In this document: piece after piece, positions 5,314 to 13,868 of the stretch
How positions within the stretch are numbered: the first letter of the stretch is position 1
Layout: each line of letters opens with the position of its first letter
Assembly: GCA_021796445.1 (NCBI GenBank)
Contig: JAKACB010000010.1
Location: forward strand, 1 to 30,424
Origin: Nanobdellota archaeon
GTDB lineage: Archaea > Nanoarchaeota > Nanoarchaeia > Parvarchaeales > Parvarchaeaceae
Length of the DNA: 30,424 bases
Direction of reading: 5' to 3'
Notes under the pieces: model-generated
Told to the model about the DNA's origin: nothing
Database searches by the model: none
What the model saw: only the letters and a program-made list of their open reading frames with translations
Position numbers and translations under genes: made by a program

Positions 5314-6747
5314 TTATTGATCTTCAAATGTTCTAAGTTGTGGGAAAGGTATAACTTCCTTTATGCTTTTAGAGTCGGTTCCTATCATTTGCAGTCTATC
5401 TATCCCTATGCCTACACCGCCTGCTGGAGGCATTCCATAACTCATCGCTTCTATGAAATCCATATCAAACTCTTGTGTTTCATCAATTCCCCTGTTCTTT
5501 CTTCTAGCTTCTTCCTCAAATCTGCTTATCTGGTCTATGGGGTCGTTTAATTCCGAAAAGGCATTCGCTATCTCCATGCCCGCTATGTAGAGTTCAAATC
5601 TGTATACAAACCTTGGATCATCGGATGTTTTCTTTGCGAGAGGCGATACCTCAATCGGGAACCTTGTGACAAATATTGGATCCATTATGTTGTCTGATAT
5701 CTTTGCCTCAAATATGGCATTTATGGCTTCGCCGTATGAACTTACCTTGCTGTCAAGCTGCTTCCCCCTCTTTATAATCTCTTCTTCGCTGTTTATTCCA
5801 GTGTTTTCCTTTACCATTTCTTCCATTGTTTTTATCTGGAATTTTGATAGGTCTATCATTTTTTCTCCAAATTTGACTTTGTAAGTTTTATTTGCTGCAT
5901 AAATGGATTCTTTTACTATTTCTTCAGTAAGCTCAAGCATTGTACTTAAATCACCATATGCTTGGTATACCTCCAGCATTATGAATTCTGGATTGTGCCT
6001 GGTATCTACACCTTCATTTCTAAAGTTCTTGCTTATGTCAAATACCCTTTCAAAACCCCCCACAAGAAGACGTTTAAGGTATAGCTCTGATGCTATCTTA
6101 AGGTAAAAATCCCTGTCTAATGAATTGTAATGGGTTATAAAGGGCTTTGCATTTGCACCACCAGGTATCGGTTGAAGTATTGGTACTGTGACTTCAGTAA
6201 ATCCCCTTTTCTCCATTATTTCTCTTACCTTGGAAAGCATTACGCTCCCTTTTTTTATCTTTTCCAGTGATTCTCTGTTTATTATGAAATCAAGGTATCT
6301 TTTCCTGTACCTTTTTTCCGTGTCCTCAAGCCCATACCATCTGGAAGGCATTGGCAGTAGAGATTTGCTAAGCATGGTTATTTTTTTTGCATCAACTGAT
6401 ATTTCATTTGTCTTTGTTTTAACGATTGTGCCCTTTACTCCTATTATATCCCCAGTATCAAGTTCCTCGGCAATTTTTATTGACTCTTCATCAACGTGTT
6501 TTTCTGAAAAGTATATTTGTATGCTGCCTTCCTCATCCTGCAGGTCTATGAATTTTATCTTCCCATGGTCTCTCTTCGCCATTATCCTTCCTGCTACTGT
6601 AGTTTCTTTTCCCTCAAGTTTTTCAAAGTTTTCTTTTATATCAATGGAATGCATCTCGGCATCAAATCTGCTGCCGTATGGCTCTATTCCTTCCTTTTTC
6701 AGCCTTTCGAGCTTTTCCAGCCTTTCCTTGTCAAATTTAAATTCCAT
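5314..6747 (-). CDS. lysS: Lysine--tRNA ligase, class II
   Basis: A 477-residue class II synthetase, from the ATG at 6747. An N-terminal OB-fold anticodon-binding domain (about 50-126, TTVAGRIMAKRDHGKIKFIDLQD) is followed by the catalytic core. Motif 2 is FRNEGVDTRHNPEF (242-255). The lysine/ATP block is ELYIAGMEIANAFSELNDP (385-403). Motif 3 is GVGIGIDR (444-451). It charges tRNA-Lys. Most euryarchaea use the unrelated class I LysRS, so the class II form is a useful lineage hint. A TTG 12 bases upstream is also in frame, but the ATG is preferred. That ATG lies inside the last codons of the MgtC-like gene, so the two are coupled. Confidence 0.95.
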   Translation of the reverse strand: MEFKFDKERLEKLERLKKEGIEPYGSRFDAEMHSIDIKENFEKLEGKETTVAGRIMAKRDHGKIKFIDLQDEEGSIQIYFSEKHVDEESIKIAEELDTGDIIGVKGTIVKTKTNEISVDAKKITMLSKSLLPMPSRWYGLEDTEKRYRKRYLDFIINRESLEKIKKGSVMLSKVREIMEKRGFTEVTVPILQPIPGGANAKPFITHYNSLDRDFYLKIASELYLKRLLVGGFERVFDISKNFRNEGVDTRHNPEFIMLEVYQAYGDLSTMLELTEEIVKESIYAANKTYKVKFGEKMIDLSKFQIKTMEEMVKENTGINSEEEIIKRGKQLDSKVSSYGEAINAIFEAKISDNIMDPIFVTRFPIEVSPLAKKTSDDPRFVYRFELYIAGMEIANAFSELNDPIDQISRFEEEARRKNRGIDETQEFDMDFIEAMSYGMPPAGGVGIGIDRLQMIGTDSKSIKEVIPFPQLRTFEDQ

Positions 6748-7993
6748 GGTATTGCACAAATAGGGTTATCAAAAGGATGAGGCCTACAAGCATAGAATAA
6801 CCAAATATTCCCTTTCTTGTGCTTTTGTCCCTTGATATCAACCCTATAAATCCTTTTTCTATTATTGCCGCAAATATTGATACCCCTAAAAGCATTGCAG
6901 TGTAGCTTGCACTTATCTGGTGATCCAATAAAAGTGTTCCCAACGCAAATGCAGCACCCACTATATTTGCAAGCGCAGACAAAAACATGTCAACTATAAG
7001 CAGATTCGGCGCTACGACTGCAACTATTCTTGAAACTGAAAGAACTACGAAGAAGACGGCAGCGAATTCAAGTGTTTTTACAAGAGGAAATGGATTGTTT
7101 GGCCTTTCTGCCTTCTTGTTTATTTCACCTTTGCCAATCAGATAAATCATTAAAAGGCTTATTATTGAAACTGCAGTAACGGGTATCATATAATAAATGA
7201 CTTTTGATGAGAGTGTCACTATATATATTATAAGGAGGGCCTGGATAAGAATCATAGGTATGTTTGCTGCTACTACAACATTGTAAACAACCGCTTTTCC
7301 AAGTTTTCTGAACCTGTTTCCTAAATTTATGAGAGCAAAGGTTATAGTTGTGCCTGTTATTAAACTGCCTATTACAGTTGAAACGAGCAGGCCGGATTTT
7401 GATACTCTAAGCAGAGCATACTGCAAGAAAAAGACGGTTCCTACTAATGCCACAAGAAGCCAGAACTGGAAGGGATTAAAGAAGCCATAGGGCCCCATAT
7501 ATGTGTTTGGAAGCAGCGGAAGTATAACAAAGGATATTATCAATAAGTTTATAGCTGCTATTATCTCGCTTTTCTTTATTGATGTTATGAAATAAAGGAA
7601 TTCTCTTTTGTAGAAGCTTATTGCAGTTATTAGTATAACTATGACTATTGCATATTCATAGTAACCTAACCCCACAAGCATTCCCGACAAAAAAAGTATC
7701 ATCGAGCTTATATACGTCGTTGCGCCCGGATTCCTTGTCTTTGCATTCTTTTCAAAGTAGATTGCGCTTGAAAAGGCAATCATAACTGCAAATCCTGTTA
7801 TTATAATGGAAGGGTATCCAAAAATCTCATAGAAAATGGCAAAGATGTCACCCAAAAGGGCAATGAATATTGATGTTCTGAAGCCCATGAATATCTTTAC
7901 GCCTTTTTGCATTCTGTATTCATTTTCAAGGCCGAATACTGCGCCCAATGCTATCGAAAGGACTATGTATTCAAACGTTAAGTCTATATTCAT
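6737..7993 (-). CDS. MgtC-like/DUF4010 multi-pass membrane protein
   Basis: A 418-residue membrane protein with roughly 11-13 predicted segments. The N-terminal third has the MgtC/SapB-type signature GAVFGLENEYR (about 17-27) followed by FMGFRTSIFIALLG. The C-terminal two thirds look like DUF4010 (LLPNTYMGPYGFFNPFQFW, about residue 160 on). This MgtC-DUF4010 fusion is common in archaea and bacteria; its transport substrate is not established, and magnesium homeostasis is only suggested by the MgtC name. The ATG at 7993 is chosen over a TTG 18 bases upstream because a TATA-like stretch at 8010-8022 is centred about 25 bases before it. The stop overlaps the lysS start region. Confidence 0.88.
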   Translation of the reverse strand: MNIDLTFEYIVLSIALGAVFGLENEYRMQKGVKIFMGFRTSIFIALLGDIFAIFYEIFGYPSIIITGFAVMIAFSSAIYFEKNAKTRNPGATTYISSMILFLSGMLVGLGYYEYAIVIVILITAISFYKREFLYFITSIKKSEIIAAINLLIISFVILPLLPNTYMGPYGFFNPFQFWLLVALVGTVFFLQYALLRVSKSGLLVSTVIGSLITGTTITFALINLGNRFRKLGKAVVYNVVVAANIPMILIQALLIIYIVTLSSKVIYYMIPVTAVSIISLLMIYLIGKGEINKKAERPNNPFPLVKTLEFAAVFFVVLSVSRIVAVVAPNLLIVDMFLSALANIVGAAFALGTLLLDHQISASYTAMLLGVSIFAAIIEKGFIGLISRDKSTRKGIFGYSMLVGLILLITLFVQYHGI

Positions 7994-8009
7994 TATTATT
8001 CTAAGAAAC

Positions 8010-8022
8010 AAGTATTAATAAA
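8010..8022 (-). promoter_or_regulatory. TATA-like box for the MgtC/DUF4010 gene
   Basis: On the minus strand the stretch reads TTTATTAATACTT, centred about 25 bases before the ATG at 7993. This spacing implies a leaderless transcript and supports that start codon. Confidence 0.45.
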
Positions 8023-8038
8023 GTTTGTTTAGACCGCT

Positions 8039-9178
8039 TTATTTATTGTACGTTTCTATGAATTTTTCTGCGGCTTTTTCCCAAGTAATGCTGTCAAGCT
8101 CTTTATATGCATTTTTTGCCATTTCTTTGTTTATTTCACTGTATTCCAACAGTCCAAGTATTAAATCAGCCATCTGTTCCGTGTCCCAGAAATTCACTGT
8201 AAGGGTGTTTTTTATAATCTCAGAAACCCCTGACTGAGAAGACACTATGGTTGGAACGTTTGAGGCTATTGCTTCAAGTGCCACTATCCCAAAAGGTTCA
8301 GATACTGAAGGCATTACGAATACATTTGCAATAGAATACAGCATTTCCATTTCTGCATCCGGAACTCTTCCTAAGAAGATTACTTTATCGGAAAGATCAA
8401 GGTTTATTGATAGGTTTATCAAATTTGAAAGTTCTGGCCCTTCCCCTATTATGTACAGCAGAGCATCATCATTTTTCTTAGATACTATTTTGAATGCCCT
8501 TATCAAGTTGTCTATTCCCTTTTGTACAGACAACCTTCCAACATAGAGTACCACCTTTCTGTTGCTGTCTCTTTTTATTCCATTGAATTTTTCCCGGTTA
8601 ATAGCATTATAGATAACACTTACCTTTTTTCCATCAGCATTGTATAAAGCAATAAGTTCTTCTTTGAGCCGTCTGCTTACAGTTACGACAACATCTGCAT
8701 TGTCTATAAGTTCTTTTTCCTCCTTTGCTATCCTTTCCCAAGGCTTGCCAGCGGTTCTGTCGTATTCCGTGCTGTGTATAGTTGCCACCAGTTTTTTACC
8801 AGTTCTTTTTTTAATTTCTATGGCTGCTTTTCCAGTTACCCAGTCATTTGCATGTATAACGTCAAACTCTACTTGGGAAGAAAGCTCTAAAGCTTTGTTT
8901 TTGTATTCTTCTACTTCATTAAAAACATCTTTGTAAAGGCTTTTTTCACTTGTTTCATTTATCTCTTTTTTAGTGCTTAGGTTGTACATGCTTTCAAAAA
9001 GCTCGCTTTCAAACGTCAAGAAATTTACGCCTTTTATTTCACTGTGCTCCTTGAACGGAAGTATTACGTTTACTATTACTCCCTTCTCAGAAAGTGCCTT
9101 TACAATATTATACGAATGAGTACCCAAACCCCCCACTGAGTGCGGAGGAAACTCCCATCCTAAGAAAAGAACTTTCAT
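8039..9178 (-). CDS. GT4-family glycosyltransferase (glycogen/starch synthase-like)
   Basis: A 379-residue GT-B glycosyltransferase. The N-terminal lobe opens MKVLFLGWEFPPHSVGGLGTH, with the donor/acceptor glycine loop GGLGTH typical of archaeal GT4 and glycogen-synthase-like enzymes. HANDWVTGKAA is near residue 110. In the C-terminal lobe, VLYVGRLSVQKGI starts the nucleotide-sugar domain, and the EX7E motif EPFGIVALE places catalytic glutamates at about 294 and 302. It transfers a sugar from an activated nucleotide donor; the acceptor (glycan, glycolipid or glycogen-like polymer) is not determined. The ATG at 9178 is preferred to a TTG at 9241 because the family motif begins right after it. 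It diverges from the Hel308 gene across 71 bases. Confidence 0.9.
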   Translation of the reverse strand: MKVLFLGWEFPPHSVGGLGTHSYNIVKALSEKGVIVNVILPFKEHSEIKGVNFLTFESELFESMYNLSTKKEINETSEKSLYKDVFNEVEEYKNKALELSSQVEFDVIHANDWVTGKAAIEIKKRTGKKLVATIHSTEYDRTAGKPWERIAKEEKELIDNADVVVTVSRRLKEELIALYNADGKKVSVIYNAINREKFNGIKRDSNRKVVLYVGRLSVQKGIDNLIRAFKIVSKKNDDALLYIIGEGPELSNLINLSINLDLSDKVIFLGRVPDAEMEMLYSIANVFVMPSVSEPFGIVALEAIASNVPTIVSSQSGVSEIIKNTLTVNFWDTEQMADLILGLLEYSEINKEMAKNAYKELDSITWEKAAEKFIETYNK

Positions 9179-9249
9179 ATTGTTTTTGCAATTTTGTGTA
9201 TTATTACTTAAAATAATATGTTTTTTATTCTTTAAATACAATAAAATTA

Positions 9250-11385
9250 ATGGATAAATTAAGTGAACTCAAGAGTTACATTCCAGAGAGAATATACCAA
9301 AGACTGGAGAAAAAAATAGAATATTTCATGCCCCCACAGTCAGATGCTGTGAAGAGAGGGCTTTTTACTGGAAAGAGCATGGTAGTTTCAGCGCCGACCG
9401 CTTCCGGTAAAACGCTGATAGCAGAGATGGCTATACTGAATTCTTTTTTGTCAGGCAAAAAATCGATCTACCTTGCACCTTTAAGGGCATTGATTTCCGA
9501 AAAATATGAGGATTTTGTGAAGGAGAACAGTGATATAAAGGCAATACTTTCAATCGGAGATTACAATGAAAAGGATTACAATATAGATAAATACGATGTA
9601 ATCTTCGCTTCCACAGAGAAGTTCGACAGCATAATAAGGAACTCACTGCATAAGATAGGTAATATTGGCTGCATAGTCTACGATGAGGTGCATTTGCTTT
9701 CAGACATTGGAAGGGGGCCTACTCTGGAGTTTCTTGTGACATTAAACAAGCTGTTATTCCCGAATGCACAGACAATTGGATTAAGCGCCACTATAGGGAA
9801 TGCAGATGAGCTGGCAGAATGGCTGAAGGCCGAGCTTGTAAAGAGCGATTTCAGGCCGGTCAAGCTTTCAAAGAAAAAATACTTTGAAGGTGAGCTTATA
9901 AACGGAAGCGTGGAAAAATTAAACAGTGGTTACGAAGATCCGCTTTCAAATATAATTTCATGGCTTTTTAAAAACAACAAACAGGCTCTAGTATTCTCGC
10001 AGAACAAAAGAACAGTTGTTGCGAATGCAAAGACGATTGGATCAATAATAGGAAACAAGCTTTCAGATGATGACAAGAAAATGCTTATTTCCGTTTCAAA
10101 AGAAGTGTTGAATGTGCTTGAAAGGCCCACAACGCAGTGCGAACTTCTAAGTGATCTTGTAAAGCAGGGTGTTGCATTCCATCACGCCGGCCTAGTAAAT
10201 AAGCAGAGGAAGCTGATTGAGGACAACTTCAAAAACGGGCTGATAAAATTCATAGTGGCTACCCCTACTCTTGCTATGGGCGTAAACCTCCCCGCTAATA
10301 CAGTTATAATAAATTCAATACGAAGATACGGGGATTATGGTATGGAACTGCTTCCTGCCATAGAAGTTGAGCAGATGATGGGCAGGGCAGGAAGGCCGAA
10401 ATACGATAAGGAAGGGAATGCAATAGTAGTTGCAAGGAACGAAGGAGAACTAGACATAATAGAAGAAAAGTACTTCAGCGGAGAGATAGAGCCCATAACA
10501 TCAAAATTCAACAGCGAGATAGCGATAAGGAAGTACACCTTGAATCTATTCTGCCTGGGAATATACGACAAAGAAGACAGCGTTTCAAACTTCTTTAATG
10601 AAACATTTATGCATTTCAGCGGAATAGATGTATACGACAAGATAGACGATGCCATCTCATTTTTGGAAGAAAATGATTTTATAACAGGCAATAAAGACAA
10701 AATTGAGGTTACTAGGATGGGCAAGCTTGTAAACTCACTTTACATAGATCCATTGACTGGTTCGTTGTTCATAAAATTCATTGAAAGGATAAAGAAGAAG
10801 GAAAAGATAGATGAATTAGATTTGTTGCACGTAATATTCTGCAGCGAGGAATTCAGGAACATACGGGTAAACCAAAAAGAATTCCAGAAATATGAAGAGG
10901 AAAGCTATGAGCTTGACTTATCAGCAGATGAGAATATTGTGGATTATGACAGGTTTGTATCTGCAATAAAGATGGCACATGTTATGCAGGACTGGATCTC
11001 TGAGAAGAATGAAAAATACATGGAAGAGGAATACGGCCTTTTGCCCGGAGAGTTCTACAATATACTTGAGAACACAAAATGGCTTGTATACTCATTAAGC
11101 GAAATCAGCAAGGTAATGCAGCTAAGAAAAAGAGAAATAAATGAGATCAGCATAAGGATAAAAAACGGTATAAAGGCAGAGCTGATACCTTTAGTATCCA
11201 TGCCAGAGATAGGAAGAGTAAGAGCAAGAAAGCTTTATTCGGCAGGAATAACCTCCTTAAAATTATTAAAGGAAGCAGGGCTGGAACGCTTAAGCTCCTT
11301 GTTAGGCAGGGGTGTTGCACAGAAGGTTTACTCGTATCTTCATAAAAATGAGAATACCTTGCTTGACAGAAAGGTATTTGTTTAA
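9250..11385 (+). CDS. hel308: Ski2-like DNA helicase Hel308
   Basis: A 711-residue superfamily 2 helicase. Motifs in order: Q-motif PPQ (28-30), Walker A APTASGKT (48-55), DEVH box (145-148), SATIGN (about 179-184), HHAGL (311-315), TPTLAMGVNLPA (338-349) and QMMGRAGRP (375-383). A helical ratchet region follows, then a C-terminal helix-hairpin-helix, PEIGRVRARKLYSAGITSL. This domain order and length match archaeal Hel308/Hjm, an ATP-dependent 3'-5' helicase that unwinds branched DNA at stalled forks. It is transcribed divergently from the glycosyltransferase and followed after 18 bases by a metallophosphoesterase on the same strand, so the two may share a message. Confidence 0.95.
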   Translation: MDKLSELKSYIPERIYQRLEKKIEYFMPPQSDAVKRGLFTGKSMVVSAPTASGKTLIAEMAILNSFLSGKKSIYLAPLRALISEKYEDFVKENSDIKAILSIGDYNEKDYNIDKYDVIFASTEKFDSIIRNSLHKIGNIGCIVYDEVHLLSDIGRGPTLEFLVTLNKLLFPNAQTIGLSATIGNADELAEWLKAELVKSDFRPVKLSKKKYFEGELINGSVEKLNSGYEDPLSNIISWLFKNNKQALVFSQNKRTVVANAKTIGSIIGNKLSDDDKKMLISVSKEVLNVLERPTTQCELLSDLVKQGVAFHHAGLVNKQRKLIEDNFKNGLIKFIVATPTLAMGVNLPANTVIINSIRRYGDYGMELLPAIEVEQMMGRAGRPKYDKEGNAIVVARNEGELDIIEEKYFSGEIEPITSKFNSEIAIRKYTLNLFCLGIYDKEDSVSNFFNETFMHFSGIDVYDKIDDAISFLEENDFITGNKDKIEVTRMGKLVNSLYIDPLTGSLFIKFIERIKKKEKIDELDLLHVIFCSEEFRNIRVNQKEFQKYEEESYELDLSADENIVDYDRFVSAIKMAHVMQDWISEKNEKYMEEEYGLLPGEFYNILENTKWLVYSLSEISKVMQLRKREINEISIRIKNGIKAELIPLVSMPEIGRVRARKLYSAGITSLKLLKEAGLERLSSLLGRGVAQKVYSYLHKNENTLLDRKVFV

Positions 11386-11403
11386 CGCTTATGTAAATAA
11401 CTT

Positions 11404-12015
11404 ATGAAAATACTTGCTGCTTCAGACATTCACGGGGATTTACAGGCTGCAGAGGCCCTTGCAAAGAAAGCAAAGAAGGAAAAAGCAGATTTGATAATAC
11501 TTGCTGGCGACCTTTCAATATTTGGTAACGGCTTGGAGGGCCTGCTTAAGCCGTTCAAGGATGCAGATAAGAAGGTTGCATTGATTCCAGGAAATCACGA
11601 TAGCGAAGCCGATATTTTCATGCTCAAGAAACGTTATCCAGATACAATCTATGACTTACACAACTATTCATTTAAAATCGGAGATGTCGGCTTCTTTGGA
11701 TGCGGGCTAGCTAACATCGGTCCAAACGAGCTTTCAGAGGACGAGCTTTACAAGAAAATACAGTCCTCTTACAACTACATAAAAAACTCAAAGAAGAAGA
11801 TAATGGTAGTGCATGTTCCTCCGTACAATACCAAGCTTGACAAGATCGGGAATAACATGAAGATAGGAAGCACTGCAGTAAGAGATATGATAGAAAAAAC
11901 GAAGCCGGATGCCTGCATATGCGGACATGTGCATGAAACTTTTGGACTTGAAGACAAGCTAGGTAAAACAAACATAATAAATGCCGGGCCAAAGGGGAAG
12001 ATAATTGAGATTTGA
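11404..12015 (+). CDS. Calcineurin-like metallophosphoesterase (YfcE/MJ0936-like)
   Basis: A 203-residue enzyme with the complete metal-binding set: Asp8-x-His10 (SDIHGD), Gly35-Asp36 (LAGDLS), Gly63-Asn-His-Asp66 (PGNHD), His137 (VHVPP) and Gly174-His-Val-His177 (CGHVH). The compact size resembles archaeal phosphodiesterases of the MJ0936/YfcE type, which hydrolyse phosphodiester bonds with two divalent metals. The natural substrate cannot be inferred. It starts 18 bases after the Hel308 stop, so co-transcription with the helicase is likely, though this need not mean a DNA-repair role. An AT-rich stretch with a palindrome separates it from the SQR-like gene. Confidence 0.85.
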   Translation: MKILAASDIHGDLQAAEALAKKAKKEKADLIILAGDLSIFGNGLEGLLKPFKDADKKVALIPGNHDSEADIFMLKKRYPDTIYDLHNYSFKIGDVGFFGCGLANIGPNELSEDELYKKIQSSYNYIKNSKKKIMVVHVPPYNTKLDKIGNNMKIGSTAVRDMIEKTKPDACICGHVHETFGLEDKLGKTNIINAGPKGKIIEI

Positions 12016-12046
12016 TTTTTAACTTAGTGTTTATATTATATTAAAT

Positions 12047-12064
12047 ATTTATAATATTATAAAT
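12047..12064. promoter_or_regulatory. 18-bp AT palindrome in the SQR promoter
   Basis: ATTTATAATATTATAAAT is self-complementary and ends 4 bases before the ATG at 12069. It overlaps the likely promoter, so it could be an operator or simply AT-rich promoter DNA. Its placement resembles the palindrome before the RHH gene. Confidence 0.3.
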
Positions 12065-12068
12065 TTAT

Positions 12069-13250
12069 ATGACGAAAGAAATTGTCATAGTTGGTGCAGG
12101 AGCTGGTGGCGGATTAGTTGCTAGTAAATTAAGAAGATTAATCCCTGAAGATAAAGCACATATAACTATCATAGATAAATATGGTAAAACCGTTTTTCAG
12201 CCTTCTCAAACTCTCGTTTCTATTGGTAGCAGGTTGCCTGAGCAAATAAGCACAGACATTTCAAATTTTTATAAGAGAGGGATAAAACCAATAAAAGGAG
12301 AAGTAACAGATGTAGACGCTGCAAACCGTAATGTTGTACTTTCTAGTCAAAAAATACCATATGACATTCTTGTGCTTTCACCTGGCGTTAAGTTTGATAA
12401 GCAATCTTTTCCTGGTTACAACAATGTAGAGCAATTTTGGGATTTAGAAGGGGCTATATCTTTAAGGAGCAAACTTTCTACTTTCAAAGGTGGCAACATT
12501 GTTATTGGAGTTACTACAAAGGTATATAAATGCCCACCGGTCCCTTGGGAAATGGCCATGATTCTTGATGATTATTTTAGAAACAAAGGAATGCGCGATA
12601 AGGTAAATATAACCGTAGCACATTTTGCTAGTAAACCATTTGAAATGTTTGGTCCCGTTCTATCAAATCCAGTTACAAAGTGGTTTGAAGAGAGAGATAT
12701 CCACACAGTGAATAATTTTAATCCTAAAAATATCGATGGCGAAAATAAAAAAATAATTGGAGAAGCTAATGAAACTATAGACTATGATCTTGCAATAATC
12801 GCACCACCCCATAAACCACAGGATTTTATAGCTAAAAATCCGGACCTTTTATCTAAGCAAGGTTGGCTTGATTCAAACATAAAAAACTTTAGAAACAGTA
12901 AATTTGATGATATTTATGGACTTGGAGATTCTATTGCACCAACAGTTGGTTTAGGTATGGCAGGTGTTTTCGCTCATTTTCAAGCAGATACTGTTGCATC
13001 TCTTATCGCAGGTGATGTAATGGGGATACATGCTCCAATTCCATACAATACAGTAGGTCTTTGTGCAGGTGATACCGGTGATGCGGGCATGTTTGCATAC
13101 TGTGATTTTGGTGATAAGTTGACTAAACCAGACACTTTATTTCCAGATTGCAGGCTTGTACCTCCGGATAAGATGCTTAAGTTTGCTCATGCTATATATG
13201 AGAAATACTTTCTGGCAAATGTTTATGGGGGCTGGTATTATGGACAGTAA
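12069..13250 (+). CDS. Sulfide:quinone oxidoreductase-like flavoprotein
   Basis: A 393-residue FAD enzyme. The N-terminal dinucleotide fold is VGAGAGGG (8-15). A second nucleotide-type region starts near GGNIVIG (141-147). The C-terminal FAD motif is YGLGDSIAPT (283-292). Cys155 in YKCPPVPWE and a C-terminal cysteine (Cys332 or Cys345) occupy the places of the redox pair of SQR; Cys361 is additional. SQR oxidises sulfide to sulfur or polysulfide and reduces membrane quinone; it is a peripheral membrane protein. The following DUF1641 gene overlaps it by 11 bases, a pairing known for archaeal SQR-like genes. Glycine codons favour GGT (about 16 of 35 by hand) more than in hel308. Flavocytochrome-c-type or NADH dehydrogenase-like activity is an alternative. 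Confidence 0.85.
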   Translation: MTKEIVIVGAGAGGGLVASKLRRLIPEDKAHITIIDKYGKTVFQPSQTLVSIGSRLPEQISTDISNFYKRGIKPIKGEVTDVDAANRNVVLSSQKIPYDILVLSPGVKFDKQSFPGYNNVEQFWDLEGAISLRSKLSTFKGGNIVIGVTTKVYKCPPVPWEMAMILDDYFRNKGMRDKVNITVAHFASKPFEMFGPVLSNPVTKWFEERDIHTVNNFNPKNIDGENKKIIGEANETIDYDLAIIAPPHKPQDFIAKNPDLLSKQGWLDSNIKNFRNSKFDDIYGLGDSIAPTVGLGMAGVFAHFQADTVASLIAGDVMGIHAPIPYNTVGLCAGDTGDAGMFAYCDFGDKLTKPDTLFPDCRLVPPDKMLKFAHAIYEKYFLANVYGGWYYGQ

Positions 13251-13707
13251 AAATATAGGCAAGATTGAACACTTATTAGATGAATTAAATGATTTGGAAC
13301 CTACAATTAATTCTCTAAAAAAACTACAAGAATCAGGCTTAATGGGGGCCGTCGATGCAATTTCAGAGCAGTCAGACAATATCTTTAATTATGCTACAAC
13401 GATGACTATCCTTGGTGCATTTTCTGCATTTGTAAAATTGCTCCCGATATTAAGCAAAATATCCGATAATATAGATTTTGATGAACTACAGAATAAAATA
13501 TCCAGTATCCAATGGGAGTCCTTAATCAAGGTTGTAAATGTTATCTTAGATTTCGTTTCTGTGGATTTACCTAAAATAGAAAATTCAAGTAAGGGAGGGG
13601 TCATAAGAGTTTTATCAGATATTAAGAGCCCGGAAACAGAATACCTGCTTAGAATAATGGAAGAATTCAGTAAAAGGCTCATTAAAGAATTTGGCTCACA
13701 AAAATAA
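13240..13707 (+). CDS. DUF1641 protein, SQR partner
   Basis: A 155-residue mainly helical protein. The N-terminal half contains LLDELNDLEPTINSLKKLQESG, and the stretch NYATTMTILGAFSAFVKLLPILSK follows. This matches the DUF1641 pattern, a family often encoded next to sulfide:quinone oxidoreductase-like or formate dehydrogenase genes. A biochemical role has not been established to my knowledge; an accessory or membrane-anchoring role is inferred. The ATG at 13240 lies within the last codons of the SQR gene (11-base overlap) and is chosen over a TTG at 13156, which would add 28 residues unlike the family. An AT-rich 161-base gap follows. Confidence 0.8.
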   Translation: MDSKNIGKIEHLLDELNDLEPTINSLKKLQESGLMGAVDAISEQSDNIFNYATTMTILGAFSAFVKLLPILSKISDNIDFDELQNKISSIQWESLIKVVNVILDFVSVDLPKIENSSKGGVIRVLSDIKSPETEYLLRIMEEFSKRLIKEFGSQK

Positions 13708-13868
13708 TTTAGTTAGTATAAAATTATCAGCCTAAATTTTTATGAATAATCTATTAATGATGTCGGTGTTAAAGTTAAATACTATCGATTATTAGGGGGG
13801 TATTATAATTAGTACGCAGTTAACTTCTCCGATAAACAAATAAATTGTTGGAAAGCCTATAAAAATTT

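Noticed and set aside
6748..6759. Upstream TTG start for lysS adding four residues
   Set aside because: The ATG at 6747 gives a normal class II LysRS N-terminus, and the extension has no ribosome-binding site.
6188..6763. Long open frame on the plus strand opposite lysS
   Set aside because: Rich in Ser, Phe and Leu with no recognisable domain; it mirrors the lysS reading frame and has no promoter or ribosome-binding site.
7994..8011. Upstream TTG start for the MgtC/DUF4010 gene
   Set aside because: A TATA-like element is correctly placed for the ATG at 7993 and would be overlapped by the TTG start.
9179..9241. Upstream TTG start for the glycosyltransferase
   Set aside because: The added 21 residues are Lys/Asn-rich and unlike the family; MKVLFLGWEFPP at 9178 is the usual N-terminus. 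The extension would also cross the shared promoter region.
13156..13239. Longer DUF1641 frame beginning inside the SQR gene
   Set aside because: It starts with TTG within SQR coding sequence and adds 28 residues unlike DUF1641; ATG 13240 is a standard short overlap.
13708..13868. Possible small gene or RNA in the gap before tRNA-Arg
   Set aside because: The 161 bases are AT-rich, with a TATA-like stretch and a GGGGGG run, but no open frame with a ribosome-binding site and no convincing fold.
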